The notes under the pieces are model-generated. The model worked only from the letters and a program-made list of their open reading frames with translations, had not been told where the DNA came from and made no database searches. Below are positions 55,190-62,887 of a DNA stretch of 64,000 bases, in pieces (within the stretch, counting starts at the first letter, position 1; each line of letters starts with the position of its first letter). The position numbers and the translations under genes were made by a program. The stretch comes from Planctomycetota bacterium. Its GTDB lineage: Bacteria; Planctomycetota; Planctomycetia; Pirellulales; Pirellulaceae. The stretch spans positions 1 through 64,000 of the forward strand of contig JAFLCP010000005.1 of the NCBI GenBank assembly GCA_017303505.1, written 5' to 3'.

Positions 55190-55573
55190 TTGCGTGTGAA
55201 AACAGTGGACCGACTTTATGGCCTTCTTCCAGTCTGGGTAACGCAAGAGACGGTTGTAAAATGCCCTGATTGTGAGACCACATTTACGACTCAAATCGCC
55301 GTGGCCGAACTACAAAGATTGCCTCCTGATGAGATCACCAAAGAATTTCGAGTTCGAGTAGGATTTGTTCAGAAGTGCATGGTTGCGATCGGTTGGTTGC
55401 TTTTTTGGCTATTTCCCGTAAGTACCATTTTGTTCGTCATCGCTCGATTCCTGATTCCCAAAACAGCGGTTCGGTGGCGTCGCGCTACGACGGCAGGCAT
55501 TATTGCGAGCATTGTTTCACCTGTTTTGTTTTTTGGTTCCTTGTTGATCTTGGACTTACTCACTGCGAAGTAG
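55190..55573 (+). CDS. membrane protein with N-terminal Cys pair, 127 aa
   Basis: TTG start 55190. CPDCETTFTTQIAVAELQRL zinc-type motif, then two helices (MVAIGWLLFWLFPVSTILFV and IIASIVSPVLFFGSLLILDL). The same frame upstream is open from ATG 55097 (MASIVSTREVIDTGEISLQ) but broken by TGA at 55154, so the annotated start may be the downstream remnant of a longer gene. Confidence 0.72.
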   Translation: MRVKTVDRLYGLLPVWVTQETVVKCPDCETTFTTQIAVAELQRLPPDEITKEFRVRVGFVQKCMVAIGWLLFWLFPVSTILFVIARFLIPKTAVRWRRATTAGIIASIVSPVLFFGSLLILDLLTAK

Positions 55574-55670
55574 AACAGATTGCAAAACCCAATATTAGCC
55601 TGTTGCCCTAGCGATCCGTTGCGAAAAGGGAAGCCTAGTTGACGGGGCTCGGCCAGCACCGCCGTTACAT
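55570..55670 (+). other. attC 85 (about 100 bp)
   Basis: R'' GTAGAAC, R' GTTACAT. Core TTAGCCTGTTGCCCTAGCGATC ... CTAGTTGACGGGGCTCGGCCAGC, shared only with site 86. Confidence 0.78.
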
Positions 55671-56133
55671 GAACAAATTCACTTCACTGCTCAAGTCGAT
55701 TCTGGATTCGCTAATACGCGGCGTCGTCGGGTTCGTCGCCGGAATAATCCTCGCATGGCTCGCACTTATGTTTCTCGGATTATTGCATGGTCACAACGAC
55801 CTCAACCAATCTGAACTCGATGAAGAACGTCGCGGGCAATGGCTTGCACTTTACATCGCTTGCGGCGCAGCCGCATTTGCAATGATTGGTGGCAGGCACC
55901 ACGTATCTAAATATTGGCTTTGGTTCACGATGGCATTCGGTGTAATCTCCATCATTCCATTTTGGCCGCACAAAGACGGCTCACTGTTGCCGTTTGCTAC
56001 GCCGTATGTCAACTCCGGTTTCCAAACCGCCAATGCGATCATCTTGGCTCTTCATGTTTCGATAGCGCTCGCGACTGCCGCTATGATACATTGGTCGTGG
56101 CCGATGTTACGGAAACATAAGAAACGCATATAA
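55669..56133 (+). CDS. membrane protein, 154 aa, start codon inside R'
   Basis: ATG 55669 overlaps the end of R' (GTTACATG). Four hydrophobic helices (about residues 17-40, 61-77, 84-103, 122-143), with short loops. No transporter family recognised. Confidence 0.77.
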   Translation: MNKFTSLLKSILDSLIRGVVGFVAGIILAWLALMFLGLLHGHNDLNQSELDEERRGQWLALYIACGAAAFAMIGGRHHVSKYWLWFTMAFGVISIIPFWPHKDGSLLPFATPYVNSGFQTANAIILALHVSIALATAAMIHWSWPMLRKHKKRI

Positions 56134-56389
56134 AGGAGAAATGCAGTCATCCAACACTTCCGTTCGAAACCGACGCGAGTAGCAATCGTTGGCGGCGTTA
56201 AAAACATTTCAACGGTGTAAATTTCGCTGACCTGAGCCTGAACACGCTCGCAGGTACGACGCTGGCTTTCCATGCTACAATGACCTTGATAGTTGGTACC
56301 CAGACATGACTGAGTTTAATGGTGCTGAGGTTGTTGTAGGATTACCAGCTGAAATCGCCTTGGCTTCGACGAGCCGGTATCATCATCGA

Positions 56390-56488
56390 GTGAACAAGAG
56401 CACGAGTCATATGTTAGCCTGTTGCCCCAGCGTCCGTTGCGAGAAGGGAAGCCTAGTTGACGGGGCTCGGCCAGCGCCGCCGTTCGGT
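56390..56488 (+). other. attC 86
   Basis: TTAGCCTGTTGCCCCAGCG ... CTAGTTGACGGGGCTCGGCCAGCGCC, R' GTTCGGT; R'' not clear. 56134-56389 has only a weak ORF (56306) that runs into this site. Confidence 0.75.
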
Positions 56489-56497
56489 CACAAAATC

Positions 56498-56638
56498 ATG
56501 AAGCCAATACATCGAGACGCAACCTACAGTGACGAAGTTCGGTTTATTGACTTGGTTTCGGCCCTCGCTTCGCACTACGCCAATTTGTATCCTCCTCCTC
56601 GATTGGTTGTCATTCACATCGATCGCTGGTTTGGTTGA
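56498..56638 (+). CDS. small ORF, 46 aa
   Basis: MKPIHRDATYSDEVRFIDLV, then SALASHYANLYPPPRLVVIH, IDRWFG. Follows R' by 10 bp. Composition is plausible for a real short protein, but the frame is also open upstream to 56306 through the attC. Low certainty. Confidence 0.45.
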   Translation: MKPIHRDATYSDEVRFIDLVSALASHYANLYPPPRLVVIHIDRWFG

Positions 56639-56664
56639 AAGTGGCTGAGATTCATGGGCATTTT

Positions 56665-56701
56665 GTGTGGTAGGGTGGGTGCTCATGCGGACGTACCACA
56701 C
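56665..56701. repeat. 8-bp inverted repeat (hairpin) in a cassette end
   Basis: GTGTGGTA (56665-56672) and TACCACAC (56694-56701), loop of 21 bases. No ordinary attC lies here although a cassette boundary (GTTGCCC at 56724) follows. Confidence 0.55.
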
Positions 56702-56721
56702 CCTGACCGGACGAATTAGCC

Positions 56722-57114
56722 GTGTTGCCCTTTATCGTTTTTGCAGTTCTGTTGATTGGGATTGTAACGTTGCTCGTTCTTCAGGACCTGCCATACTGGC
56801 GGTATTCGAAGGAGTTGAAGTCGCGTGAATCTTTGTCCGCGCTAGAACTACAGGAGAAACATCTACCGGACGTTCCAGTTCCTGTTGTGGAAGTTCTCGT
56901 TCGTATCGTTGAAGAGCAGTTTGGCGAAGACCCAAGACTGATTCGCCCCAATGACAACCACTGTTTAATCCATGACGATCTCGACTCTAGCGGGTTCATA
57001 AACGCAATTGAAACTGCATTCGATTTCAAATTCACGGAAGACGAGATGGAAAATCTTGACGGTTCATTTGGTAGCATTGCAAGGCACTGTGCCAAGCATG
57101 GTAAGATCGTGTAA
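56722..57114 (+). CDS. membrane-anchored acyl-carrier-like protein, 130 aa
   Basis: GTG/TTG start at 56722 overlaps GTTGCCC. One N-terminal helix (LPFIVFAVLLIGIVTLLVLQ), then an acyl-carrier-like domain: VPVVEVLVRIVEEQFGEDPR, LIHDDLDSSGFINAIETAFD, FKFTEDEMENLDGSFGSIAR. The D-L-D-S-S string sits where the carrier's DSL Ser would be, so a phosphopantetheine could be carried, unlike at 36836. An ACP-like domain on a membrane anchor is unusual. Confidence 0.78.
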   Translation: MLPFIVFAVLLIGIVTLLVLQDLPYWRYSKELKSRESLSALELQEKHLPDVPVPVVEVLVRIVEEQFGEDPRLIRPNDNHCLIHDDLDSSGFINAIETAFDFKFTEDEMENLDGSFGSIARHCAKHGKIV

Positions 57115-57209
57115 CATTGGCTGCGGACGAAACCCAATATTGGCCGTTTAGACTTGCGTTAAGTCCATTGCTTGGGCTCGTTGAAGGAAGAATCGGGAAA
57201 ACGTACCTA
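57109..57209 (+). other. attC 87
   Basis: R'' GTGTAAC, R' GTACCTA. CCCAATATTGGCCGTTTAGACTTGCG type, about 100 bp. Confidence 0.8.
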
Positions 57210-57721
57210 TGGCACGCTCGCCCTCCATTCTCATGACTCGTCAACGCGTAGACCGCTTGATGCTTTCATTAACGATTTTGGTTGTGATTGCTTCAGGAAC
57301 AACGTCTCTCATTACTCAAAATCTGCTGTACCTGCCGCATATTGCCATCCCGATACTGCTCTGGCTTAATCTTCGTCGTAAGATCCCATCGGACGGGACG
57401 CCATGCGCTACGATCGAAGGCAATTTTCACGTTATTCTATTATTGGTCTGGCTATTGCTCTGTTTGTCAGTCGCGATGCTGATGTTGGCATTGGACTATC
57501 TCATTATGGGACACAAAATCCGTGATCCGCTGCAACTCTACCATTGGGCCGCGTTTGTCATTCACTTTGCAATCATGCTGACGGGTGTCGCGTTGATCGA
57601 TCGCTACAAAAAGAGAGTTCCGATGCGCATTGCCGACGCACAAACTGATGTTGCTTTAGAAACCAGCGACATTGATGACCCGCGAGATTTCGCGCCGCGC
57701 GACACTGACTGGACACGATAA
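57209..57721 (+). CDS. membrane protein, 170 aa, start codon touching R'
   Basis: ATG 57209 begins at the last R' base. Four helices (about residues 16-37, 41-58, 75-96, 108-129), polar acidic tail ending RDTDWTR. A multipass inner-membrane protein without recognised family. Confidence 0.77.
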   Translation: MARSPSILMTRQRVDRLMLSLTILVVIASGTTSLITQNLLYLPHIAIPILLWLNLRRKIPSDGTPCATIEGNFHVILLLVWLLLCLSVAMLMLALDYLIMGHKIRDPLQLYHWAAFVIHFAIMLTGVALIDRYKKRVPMRIADAQTDVALETSDIDDPRDFAPRDTDWTR

Positions 57722-57736
57722 TCTCATTACAATACG

Positions 57737-57793
57737 GACGAACCAGGCACTGGATCGCGATTCCTCACACTGACCACAGTAAGCGACATATCA
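57737..57793 (+). other. attC 88, truncated
   Basis: R'' GACGAAC and the first arm only; no R' before the next ATG at 57794. Boundary of two cassettes fused by deletion. Confidence 0.5.
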
Positions 57794-58168
57794 ATGGAAA
57801 ATGAACTCGATCATCTTGGGAAACTGCTCATGGAACGCCTTCGTGATGTGGCGTTCGAGTGTGTTGAGGGTTTATGTGAGAACCGATTCGACTCGCCGGG
57901 GCATCGCGCGTTTCAGAAATTACTTGCATCAATGTCGCCGGAACAGAGAGAAATTGTACGAGATACCGTCCAGTATTGCGTTGATGGTGCTCTGAACGAT
58001 TTCCTATTTTACCTCGACAAAGAACTACGCCGAAAGAAGCCCACGCTGCGATTGGAGGCAGGTGGTATCAGCGTGACGGAGCAATCTGCAAATCTTCAGA
58101 AAGAACTTTATGGTGCAACGGGCTGGAAGGCAAAATTCAGCCATTTTAGGGAAATAACGGCAAAATAG
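57794..58168 (+). CDS. helical hypothetical protein, 124 aa
   Basis: MENELDHLGKLLMERLRDVA, then ECVEGLCENRFDSPGHRAFQ, LLASMSPEQREIVRDTVQYC: all-helical, acidic, with a lysine-rich tail (EITAK). Resembles a helical bundle that could bind a partner protein; unrecognised. Neither flank carries a full attC. Confidence 0.75.
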   Translation: MENELDHLGKLLMERLRDVAFECVEGLCENRFDSPGHRAFQKLLASMSPEQREIVRDTVQYCVDGALNDFLFYLDKELRRKKPTLRLEAGGISVTEQSANLQKELYGATGWKAKFSHFREITAK

Positions 58169-58200
58169 CGGAGAGTTACGCTTGCCGGGTGATGGACGTC
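58150..58200 (+). other. attC 89, truncated
   Basis: Only the right arm remains (TTACGCTTGCCGGGTGATGG then ACGTCGTCGC). R'' lost. Confidence 0.5.
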
Positions 58201-58214
58201 GTCGCGAGAGATCC

Positions 58215-58955
58215 ATGCGCATATATCGATGCAAAACGCTTCTTGATAGCGAGGCTGACTACTCCGCGTTCGCGAGACTTTTCGCAGACTCCATCCTAGA
58301 TGGTTCCTCAGTTTCATTTCTCCTCGTTCGCGATGATGATCAGCGATTACTTGTTGTCGCCAGCGAATCGGACATTTTGCTGAGTCTTGCGCGTGGCCCC
58401 AACGACTGTATGGTCAGCTGCGGCTCATCATACTCGGATGGGATGCGGACTTTTTTCGGGCTCTCTCGAGAACGCGTTGCCAAAGACTCATCGTTTGTGG
58501 ATGCCGCGTTTGCATTCCTGGCAATCAAGGCATTTTTCGAGACGAAACCGATGTCTCAGCATATAGACTTTCGGAATGGAACACCGGATGATGAGATCGT
58601 AGACTTTCCAACATCCATGATAGTTCAGCCGCGAGTTGAGCGAGTACTCGTTGAAATGCGAGTGAACGTAACGGAGGAACTACGCAGCGATATGAAGCAA
58701 GTCTGCGAGTACATTGATGGGATCGCTGACGACCCCGACGCCAATATTGACTTCGATGATGCTATACAAATCGCGTCTTTATGTGGTGGTCGGATAAACC
58801 GCAAACAGGATATCTACCTGTTCTCGTACTATCTCGACAACGGAGACGTATGGCAGTTCCGCGTTCAACGAACCATACTGGAAGCTATAGCTGACGGTGG
58901 GCTTCAAACTTTGAACGTTCTCGCCTCAGTCCCCAAAAATCGTTGCGAACATTGA
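58215..58955 (+). CDS. hypothetical protein, 246 aa
   Basis: ATG 58215. N-terminal mixed domain (RCKTLLDSEADYSAFARLFA; SVSFLLVRDDDQRLLVVASE), a central linker, and a C-terminal helix-strand region (LRSDMKQVCEYIDGIADDPD; KQDIYLFSYYLDNGDVWQF). Looks like two similar alpha/beta halves. Cytosolic; unrecognised. 58956-59024 is empty. Confidence 0.77.
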   Translation: MRIYRCKTLLDSEADYSAFARLFADSILDGSSVSFLLVRDDDQRLLVVASESDILLSLARGPNDCMVSCGSSYSDGMRTFFGLSRERVAKDSSFVDAAFAFLAIKAFFETKPMSQHIDFRNGTPDDEIVDFPTSMIVQPRVERVLVEMRVNVTEELRSDMKQVCEYIDGIADDPDANIDFDDAIQIASLCGGRINRKQDIYLFSYYLDNGDVWQFRVQRTILEAIADGGLQTLNVLASVPKNRCEH

Positions 58956-59024
58956 GATTGAGCCTACACAATGCCCATTTTGCATCCTAAAACTTAGGTT
59001 CCTCAAAAGACAGGAAAAAACGCG

Positions 59025-59115
59025 AGATAACTATCAAAGGCACCAAATTTGGCGAAAGGTGCGTTCCGAAAGTGGCGAGGTCACCTCGCCGACTTGGTGG
59101 TCCGTAACGTTAAGT
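59025..59115 (+). other. attC 90
   Basis: R'' AGATAAC, R' GTTAAGT. Arms GGTGCGTTCCG and CACCTCGCCGACTTGG, diverged. Confidence 0.78.
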
Positions 59116-59127
59116 GGAGAGGTCTGA

Positions 59128-59505
59128 ATGGAAGGGGGCTGCGGAGCATTTCTCAAGGGTGGTTGCGGTTGTCTCATCGCATTTGCATTTTTAGCACTTC
59201 TGGCAGTGATGGCAGGTGGGCGCGCGCACATCGATCTCGGTGGGGCATTATGTCTTTTCGTAATCGGTGGGCTGATTGGATTAGCACTGCTTCTCATTTA
59301 TAATAAAGGCCGTTCCGATGCGACGCCATCAAAAGTTGAGCCAATTTTGAGCGATGTCCAAAGCGATGAAATCGGGCCGCATGACGACGAGGGGTCGCTT
59401 GGTCCAGCCGAAGCCATACAATGTCTTGAATGCGGATATGCCATTTCCACAGACGTCGATCTCTGTCCTAAATGCGGTTGGTCTTGGAAGTCGAGCGAGA
59501 AATAG
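59128..59505 (+). CDS. membrane protein with zinc-ribbon tail, 125 aa
   Basis: ATG 59128. Two helices (about residues 14-33, 38-58) after a Gly/Cys-rich start (MEGGCGAFLKGGCGCL), an acidic linker, then CLECGYAISTDVDLCPKCGW, a zinc ribbon. Same layout as 5589 and 26981; no shared sequence beyond the motif. Confidence 0.78.
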   Translation: MEGGCGAFLKGGCGCLIAFAFLALLAVMAGGRAHIDLGGALCLFVIGGLIGLALLLIYNKGRSDATPSKVEPILSDVQSDEIGPHDDEGSLGPAEAIQCLECGYAISTDVDLCPKCGWSWKSSEK

Positions 59506-59509
59506 TTCC

Positions 59510-59604
59510 GCCTAACTACCACCACTACCTGCACCGAATCGCGGACGGTGCTTAATTGCAACGACACGTCACTTCCCGCGAATCGGCGAAGGATGTCGTT
59601 CGGC
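59510..59604 (+). other. attC 91
   Basis: R'' region GCCTAAC...ACCACTA; core GCACCGAATCGCGGACGGTGC; R' GTTCGGC. R'' position unsure. Confidence 0.78.
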
Positions 59605-59630
59605 CAAACTAAAGAAAACATTTGGAACCG

Positions 59631-60155
59631 ATGAATCCCGAAACGTATCGAATCCCGATCGAAATTGCACACAAGATTCTTGCGACGTTCGGAATCACTA
59701 GTCCAACTCGCGCCTATGAACGCTGGGTCAAGAACGATGGATTTGACTTGAAGGACTTCGACGAAGTTTTGTATGAAAGCCCCTTTATTTTCATCGTTGA
59801 TTGGCAAGCATGCCTTCAGGACGAACTGGAGTCCATTAGAGATTCGCTTGCCCGGCTAGACGTTCATCTGGATTTGGAACTTGATTCCGATGGGGAATCT
59901 GGACATGTTGTCGCCTATGGTCAGCGACTCGCAATCGCCTATCGTCCAAATGATGACTCTGATTTCGATAATGTGATTAGAAATTTGCAAACCGTTGTTC
60001 CCGACAATATTGAATTCCGAGCATCGCCGCACAATGGTGAAAGTGATACGGCATTGTATGCGGTACTTCCACAGGATGAATGGGCTGACCTTGAAAGCAT
60101 CGCACGCGAAGTTATCAAATACTTTTTTGCACCTCTATCGTCGAAGACCGGCTAA
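59631..60155 (+). CDS. hypothetical protein, 174 aa
   Basis: ATG 59631. Helical N-terminus (PIEIAHKILATFGITSPTRA), then FIFIVDWQACLQDELESIRD, a beta region (LDLELDSDGESGHVVAYGQR) and a helix ending REVIKYFFAPLSSKTG. An acidic protein of immunity-like size. Unrecognised. The stop overlaps R''. Confidence 0.75.
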   Translation: MNPETYRIPIEIAHKILATFGITSPTRAYERWVKNDGFDLKDFDEVLYESPFIFIVDWQACLQDELESIRDSLARLDVHLDLELDSDGESGHVVAYGQRLAIAYRPNDDSDFDNVIRNLQTVVPDNIEFRASPHNGESDTALYAVLPQDEWADLESIAREVIKYFFAPLSSKTG

Positions 60156-60241
60156 CGCTGGCATGTATACCAAGTCATCGATCGGCCGTTTTGACTTGCG
60201 TTGAGTCACCTGCCCGTCGACTGTGATGCCTGGCGTTCCGT
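60150..60241 (+). other. attC 92
   Basis: R'' GGCTAAC, R' GTTCCGT. AAGTCATCGATCGGCCGTTTTGACTTGCG type. Confidence 0.85.
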
Positions 60242-60262
60242 CACTGAGGAAGTACCCTGCTG

Positions 60263-60667
60263 ATGCCGTTTCCCGTTGAAGCAAAATGGATCACGCAAAC
60301 TGAAGAGAAACTCGGCGTGCGATTTCCCGCATCGTTCGTAACGGCAATGTCAAAAATGAATGGCGGAACCGTCCGCACGCGCGTTGACCAATTCAACTTA
60401 TTCCCATTTCTGGATGCGTCTGACCGTAAACGCATCCAACGGACATGCGGAAGCATTGATCGCGAGACAAACGCTGCACGGAAAGATTCGTTCGGCTTCC
60501 CACCAGCTGCCGTCGCAATCGGTTCAAATGGTGGGGGCGATTTATTGGTGCTAATTCCGGTACCCGATCATCCAGAAACACTTCAACATTCCGTATACTG
60601 GTGGGATCACGAAACCGGAGAGGTCGAACTTGTAGCCAACGACTTCAGCGATCTCACGAAAACGTGA
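60263..60667 (+). CDS. SMI1/KNR4 (SUKH) family protein, 134 aa
   Basis: Canonical SUKH order: WITQTEEKLGVRFPASFVTA, M---NGGTVR, FNLFPFLDASDRKRIQRTCG, FGFPPAAVAIGSNGGGDLLV, then VYWWDHETGEVELVANDF and SDLTKT. The LG-RFP-S-V--M---NGG and GNGGGD-L motifs are typical. SUKH proteins act as immunity proteins against varied toxins; here no toxin is adjacent. Confidence 0.88.
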   Translation: MPFPVEAKWITQTEEKLGVRFPASFVTAMSKMNGGTVRTRVDQFNLFPFLDASDRKRIQRTCGSIDRETNAARKDSFGFPPAAVAIGSNGGGDLLVLIPVPDHPETLQHSVYWWDHETGEVELVANDFSDLTKT

Positions 60668-60749
60668 CAGCACCAATGGGTTGGACTTGAAAGCGTCGTT
60701 ATGAAATGCCTGATTTTTCACATGGCCCCGTCCAACCCAACCGTTTGTA
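60662..60749 (+). other. attC 93
   Basis: R'' ACGTGAC, stem GGGTTGGAC / GTCCAACCC, R' GTTTGTA. Confidence 0.8.
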
Positions 60750-60780
60750 TTTTCGATAGACCATCACCGATAGGTGAAAC

Positions 60781-61269
60781 TTGCGTCCAAGGCATGTCTT
60801 TTTCTATATCTTTGTAGCCATCATCGCCACCGGCTGGGCATTACTCGCCGTACGTCGCAACGCCATCAACGCTCAATGTCCACGTGGATTGATTGAGGAA
60901 CGAGCGGCTTGGCCCAAATATTTGGTCGAGACAATAACGCCACTGCAACAGGAGGGCTTAATACCCAACCAGCTTGACGGTTTCCGTCTGTCTGCCTGGT
61001 CAAACGACTATTTCGCGTTGCGGTTCCCAGCGGAAGGTGTATCGACCGACCGATTGGTAAAAGCGATGGCGCTCACTCGAGATGATGACAATATTGGTGT
61101 ACGCGAATTTCGAAACCGCATGCCATCAGAATGGAACCTCGATGATCGGCCAACGGCGGAGTACTATGTTTCGGCGGCTTGGCTGACAGGAGACGAAGCT
61201 GACCGGTATGTGCTCCGATTTGATTTATCGGATGAGTTTGTTTACGTTTATTACTACTACAATTTCTGA
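60781..61269 (+). CDS. single-pass membrane protein, 162 aa
   Basis: TTG 60781 start; GATAGGTGAAAC precedes it. One N-terminal helix (VFFYIFVAIIATGWALLAVR), then an extracytoplasmic domain with helix and strands (ERAAWPKYLVETITPLQQEG; NDYFALRFPAEGVSTDRLVK). The C-terminus ends in a Tyr cluster (VYVYYYYNF). Unrecognised. Confidence 0.75.
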   Translation: MRPRHVFFYIFVAIIATGWALLAVRRNAINAQCPRGLIEERAAWPKYLVETITPLQQEGLIPNQLDGFRLSAWSNDYFALRFPAEGVSTDRLVKAMALTRDDDNIGVREFRNRMPSEWNLDDRPTAEYYVSAAWLTGDEADRYVLRFDLSDEFVYVYYYYNF

Positions 61270-61281
61270 CGATAGAGAAGG

Positions 61282-61370
61282 CAAGAACCAATCCGTGCAC
61301 CGAAGTCCGCGAACAGCTTAAACTTCATGGTTGCTCTCTCGCCCGGACTTGGCAATGGTCGCCGTTATGC
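61282..61370 (+). other. attC 94
   Basis: R'' CAAGAAC, R' GTTATGC. GCACCGAAGTCCGCGAACAGC type. Confidence 0.83.
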
Positions 61371-61386
61371 CGAAAGACTACCCTCA

Positions 61387-61821
61387 ATGATGTGGCCAAC
61401 CAAGAACTCGGTTATTCTGCTTTTCATCGCCGTGCTTGCCACTTCGTGTTCCGAGCAGACTTCACGCACCCAACCAATGACCGACTCTAAGGATTCCACT
61501 CGCACGAAAGTTGTTCTTGAAATCCCAGACGCTTTCACCTCCGATGCCGCCGATAAGAAATACGTTGATCCACTTCGCCAAGCCCTCATCAATGAACGTG
61601 TGGGCACGATCGAGACGTCCGAAAAAGGCAAACGAAAAACACCTGAAGAATTCTCACGGATCATTACTGTGCAACTAACGGATTATGATCGTGGCATGGA
61701 CGTCATCCAGCGAATCCTGGTTGAAACAAATGCGCCAGCAGGAACAATGATCGTGTCGTATAACGCTGATGGCAGCACTCGCGACATATTCGCGCTCGAT
61801 CCTACTGCTGACCACGAATGA
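61387..61821 (+). CDS. probable lipoprotein, 144 aa
   Basis: MMWPTKNSVILLFIAVLATSC: signal with lipobox L-A-T-S-C. The mature part has a Ser/Thr-rich linker, then KVVLEIPDAFTSDAADKKYV, a helix (VDPLRQALINERVGTIETSE) and a pattern of IITVQLTDYDRGMDVIQRIL, VETNAPAGTMIVSYN. Envelope protein, unknown function. 61822-61934 is non-coding. Confidence 0.77.
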   Translation: MMWPTKNSVILLFIAVLATSCSEQTSRTQPMTDSKDSTRTKVVLEIPDAFTSDAADKKYVDPLRQALINERVGTIETSEKGKRKTPEEFSRIITVQLTDYDRGMDVIQRILVETNAPAGTMIVSYNADGSTRDIFALDPTADHE

Positions 61822-61934
61822 GGATACGCGGCATTAGGCTCCGGTGCGACTAGACCGCGGACCACGTACGATTTGGACCCTTTCCAATCTCGCGATGCCG
61901 AGGGATTGGTACCGTTGTGCGATTGAAGAACCTT

Positions 61935-62027
61935 GCGTAACGAATCGTGAATACCTTGGCTGGAGCTTCTTTTCGTAGCTATGGTGGGCGCGCTAGATCG
62001 AGTACCCATGCGTGGCCGCCGTTCGCC
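61935..62027 (+). other. attC 95
   Basis: R'' GCGTAAC (one mismatch to GTTATGC at 61364), R' GTTCGCC. Arms diverged. Confidence 0.72.
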
Positions 62028-62035
62028 CTTACACC

Positions 62036-62488
62036 ATGAATCCCAACCTTCCCTCCGAGCGTGATTTTGATCCATATGGCGGAGATCTCGACGCGCAATG
62101 TGCGTGGAGGAATTTCGGTGGGCTTACACTCGAAGAAGCAATCCGTCGGTTCCGTGAACGCCCTGAACTTTATCAGGAAGACTTTATGCACATGGGAGGG
62201 CGCGCATTCGACTACTACTATGCGGTAATTGACCGCTTTCTGCGCGATACACTTTCGCTTTCCGGCGATGAAATTGATGATCGTCAATCCTGGATTCTAC
62301 CACAATGTATAAGAAACCAATTCGAGGGCAAGAATTTACCTTATGTACGTAACCGGAAACGGGAGGTACTTGAACTTTGCGAATTCATGCTTTCAAATCT
62401 TAAGGTCTTTGCTCGCGATTGGGATCCGCCAAGCGAGATCGAATCTCAATGGACACAACTTAGATCCCACTTGCAGAACCTCTGCTAA
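62036..62488 (+). CDS. hypothetical protein, 150 aa
   Basis: ATG 62036 (MNPNLPSERDFDPYGGDLDA). Helix-rich: TLEEAIRRFRERPELYQEDF, GRAFDYYYAVIDRFLRDTLS, VLELCEFMLSNLKVFARDWD. Aromatic and acidic; the size and helical make-up suit an immunity or adaptor protein. Unrecognised. Confidence 0.77.
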   Translation: MNPNLPSERDFDPYGGDLDAQCAWRNFGGLTLEEAIRRFRERPELYQEDFMHMGGRAFDYYYAVIDRFLRDTLSLSGDEIDDRQSWILPQCIRNQFEGKNLPYVRNRKREVLELCEFMLSNLKVFARDWDPPSEIESQWTQLRSHLQNLC

Positions 62489-62490
62489 AT

Positions 62491-62534
62491 TGTAACGATC
62501 GATAAAAGAAATCGACGCGAGTTGCGGATCGCAT
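62491..62534 (+). other. attC 96, left half only
   Basis: GTAACGATCGATAAAAGAAAT then GACGCGAGTTGCGGATCGCATG, the left half of the GCACGCGAGTTGCGGATCGCGC type, joined straight to the next ORF. Confidence 0.6.
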
Positions 62535-62851
62535 GCTCTCTGCCAGAGAACGGTTCGTTCCAATTTGATGACAAGTACTTCCGAAAAAGTAACAAGCTGC
62601 TCGAACAAGGATTTGATTGCGGACTATTGGACTACTTTGATGGCCAGACCCAGAAGTACGCGTTCGAAGCTCTAAAGCTGTTCGTTTATGGCGAACATTT
62701 TGTTGATGAGAAAAGTCGAGAAAAGATCGTTGTTGGAATCTGCTACTCAGGTGGTGACAACTCCGACGAGCAATTATTGGATTGGGCCAAAATGGTGAAT
62801 TCAAAGAAGGTAATTGATCGGCTTAAGAAAGAACTAAAGAAACGAGCATAA
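62522..62851 (+). CDS. hypothetical protein fused to attC remnant, 109 aa
   Basis: TTG 62522 lies within the attC half; MRIACSLP is attC-derived. The likely genuine part starts ENGSFQFDDKYFRKSNKLLE, then FDGQTQKYAFEALKLFVYGE and a helical lysine-rich end (KKVIDRLKKELKKRA). Probably 5'-truncated by the deletion that removed the attC right half. Function unknown. Confidence 0.65.
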   Translation: MRIACSLPENGSFQFDDKYFRKSNKLLEQGFDCGLLDYFDGQTQKYAFEALKLFVYGEHFVDEKSREKIVVGICYSGGDNSDEQLLDWAKMVNSKKVIDRLKKELKKRA

Positions 62852-62882
62852 CAACGCATCTCGATGAACGCGGGCGTTCGGC
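62846..62882 (+). other. attC 97, truncated to 37 bp
   Basis: R'' GCATAAC, then a short centre ACGCATCTCGATGAACGCGGG, and R' GTTCGGC. The whole central loop is missing. Confidence 0.7.
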
Positions 62883-62887
62883 CAAAT

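Noticed and set aside
54901-55269. Plus frame 54901-55269 (122 aa)
   Set aside because: It starts inside the previous gene, reads through attC 84, and overlaps the better membrane-protein frame at 55190.
56306-56497. ORF beginning at 56306 as a gene
   Set aside because: It has few codons before running through attC 86 and looks like a frame opened by the site itself. Only the part after 56498 was kept, with low confidence.
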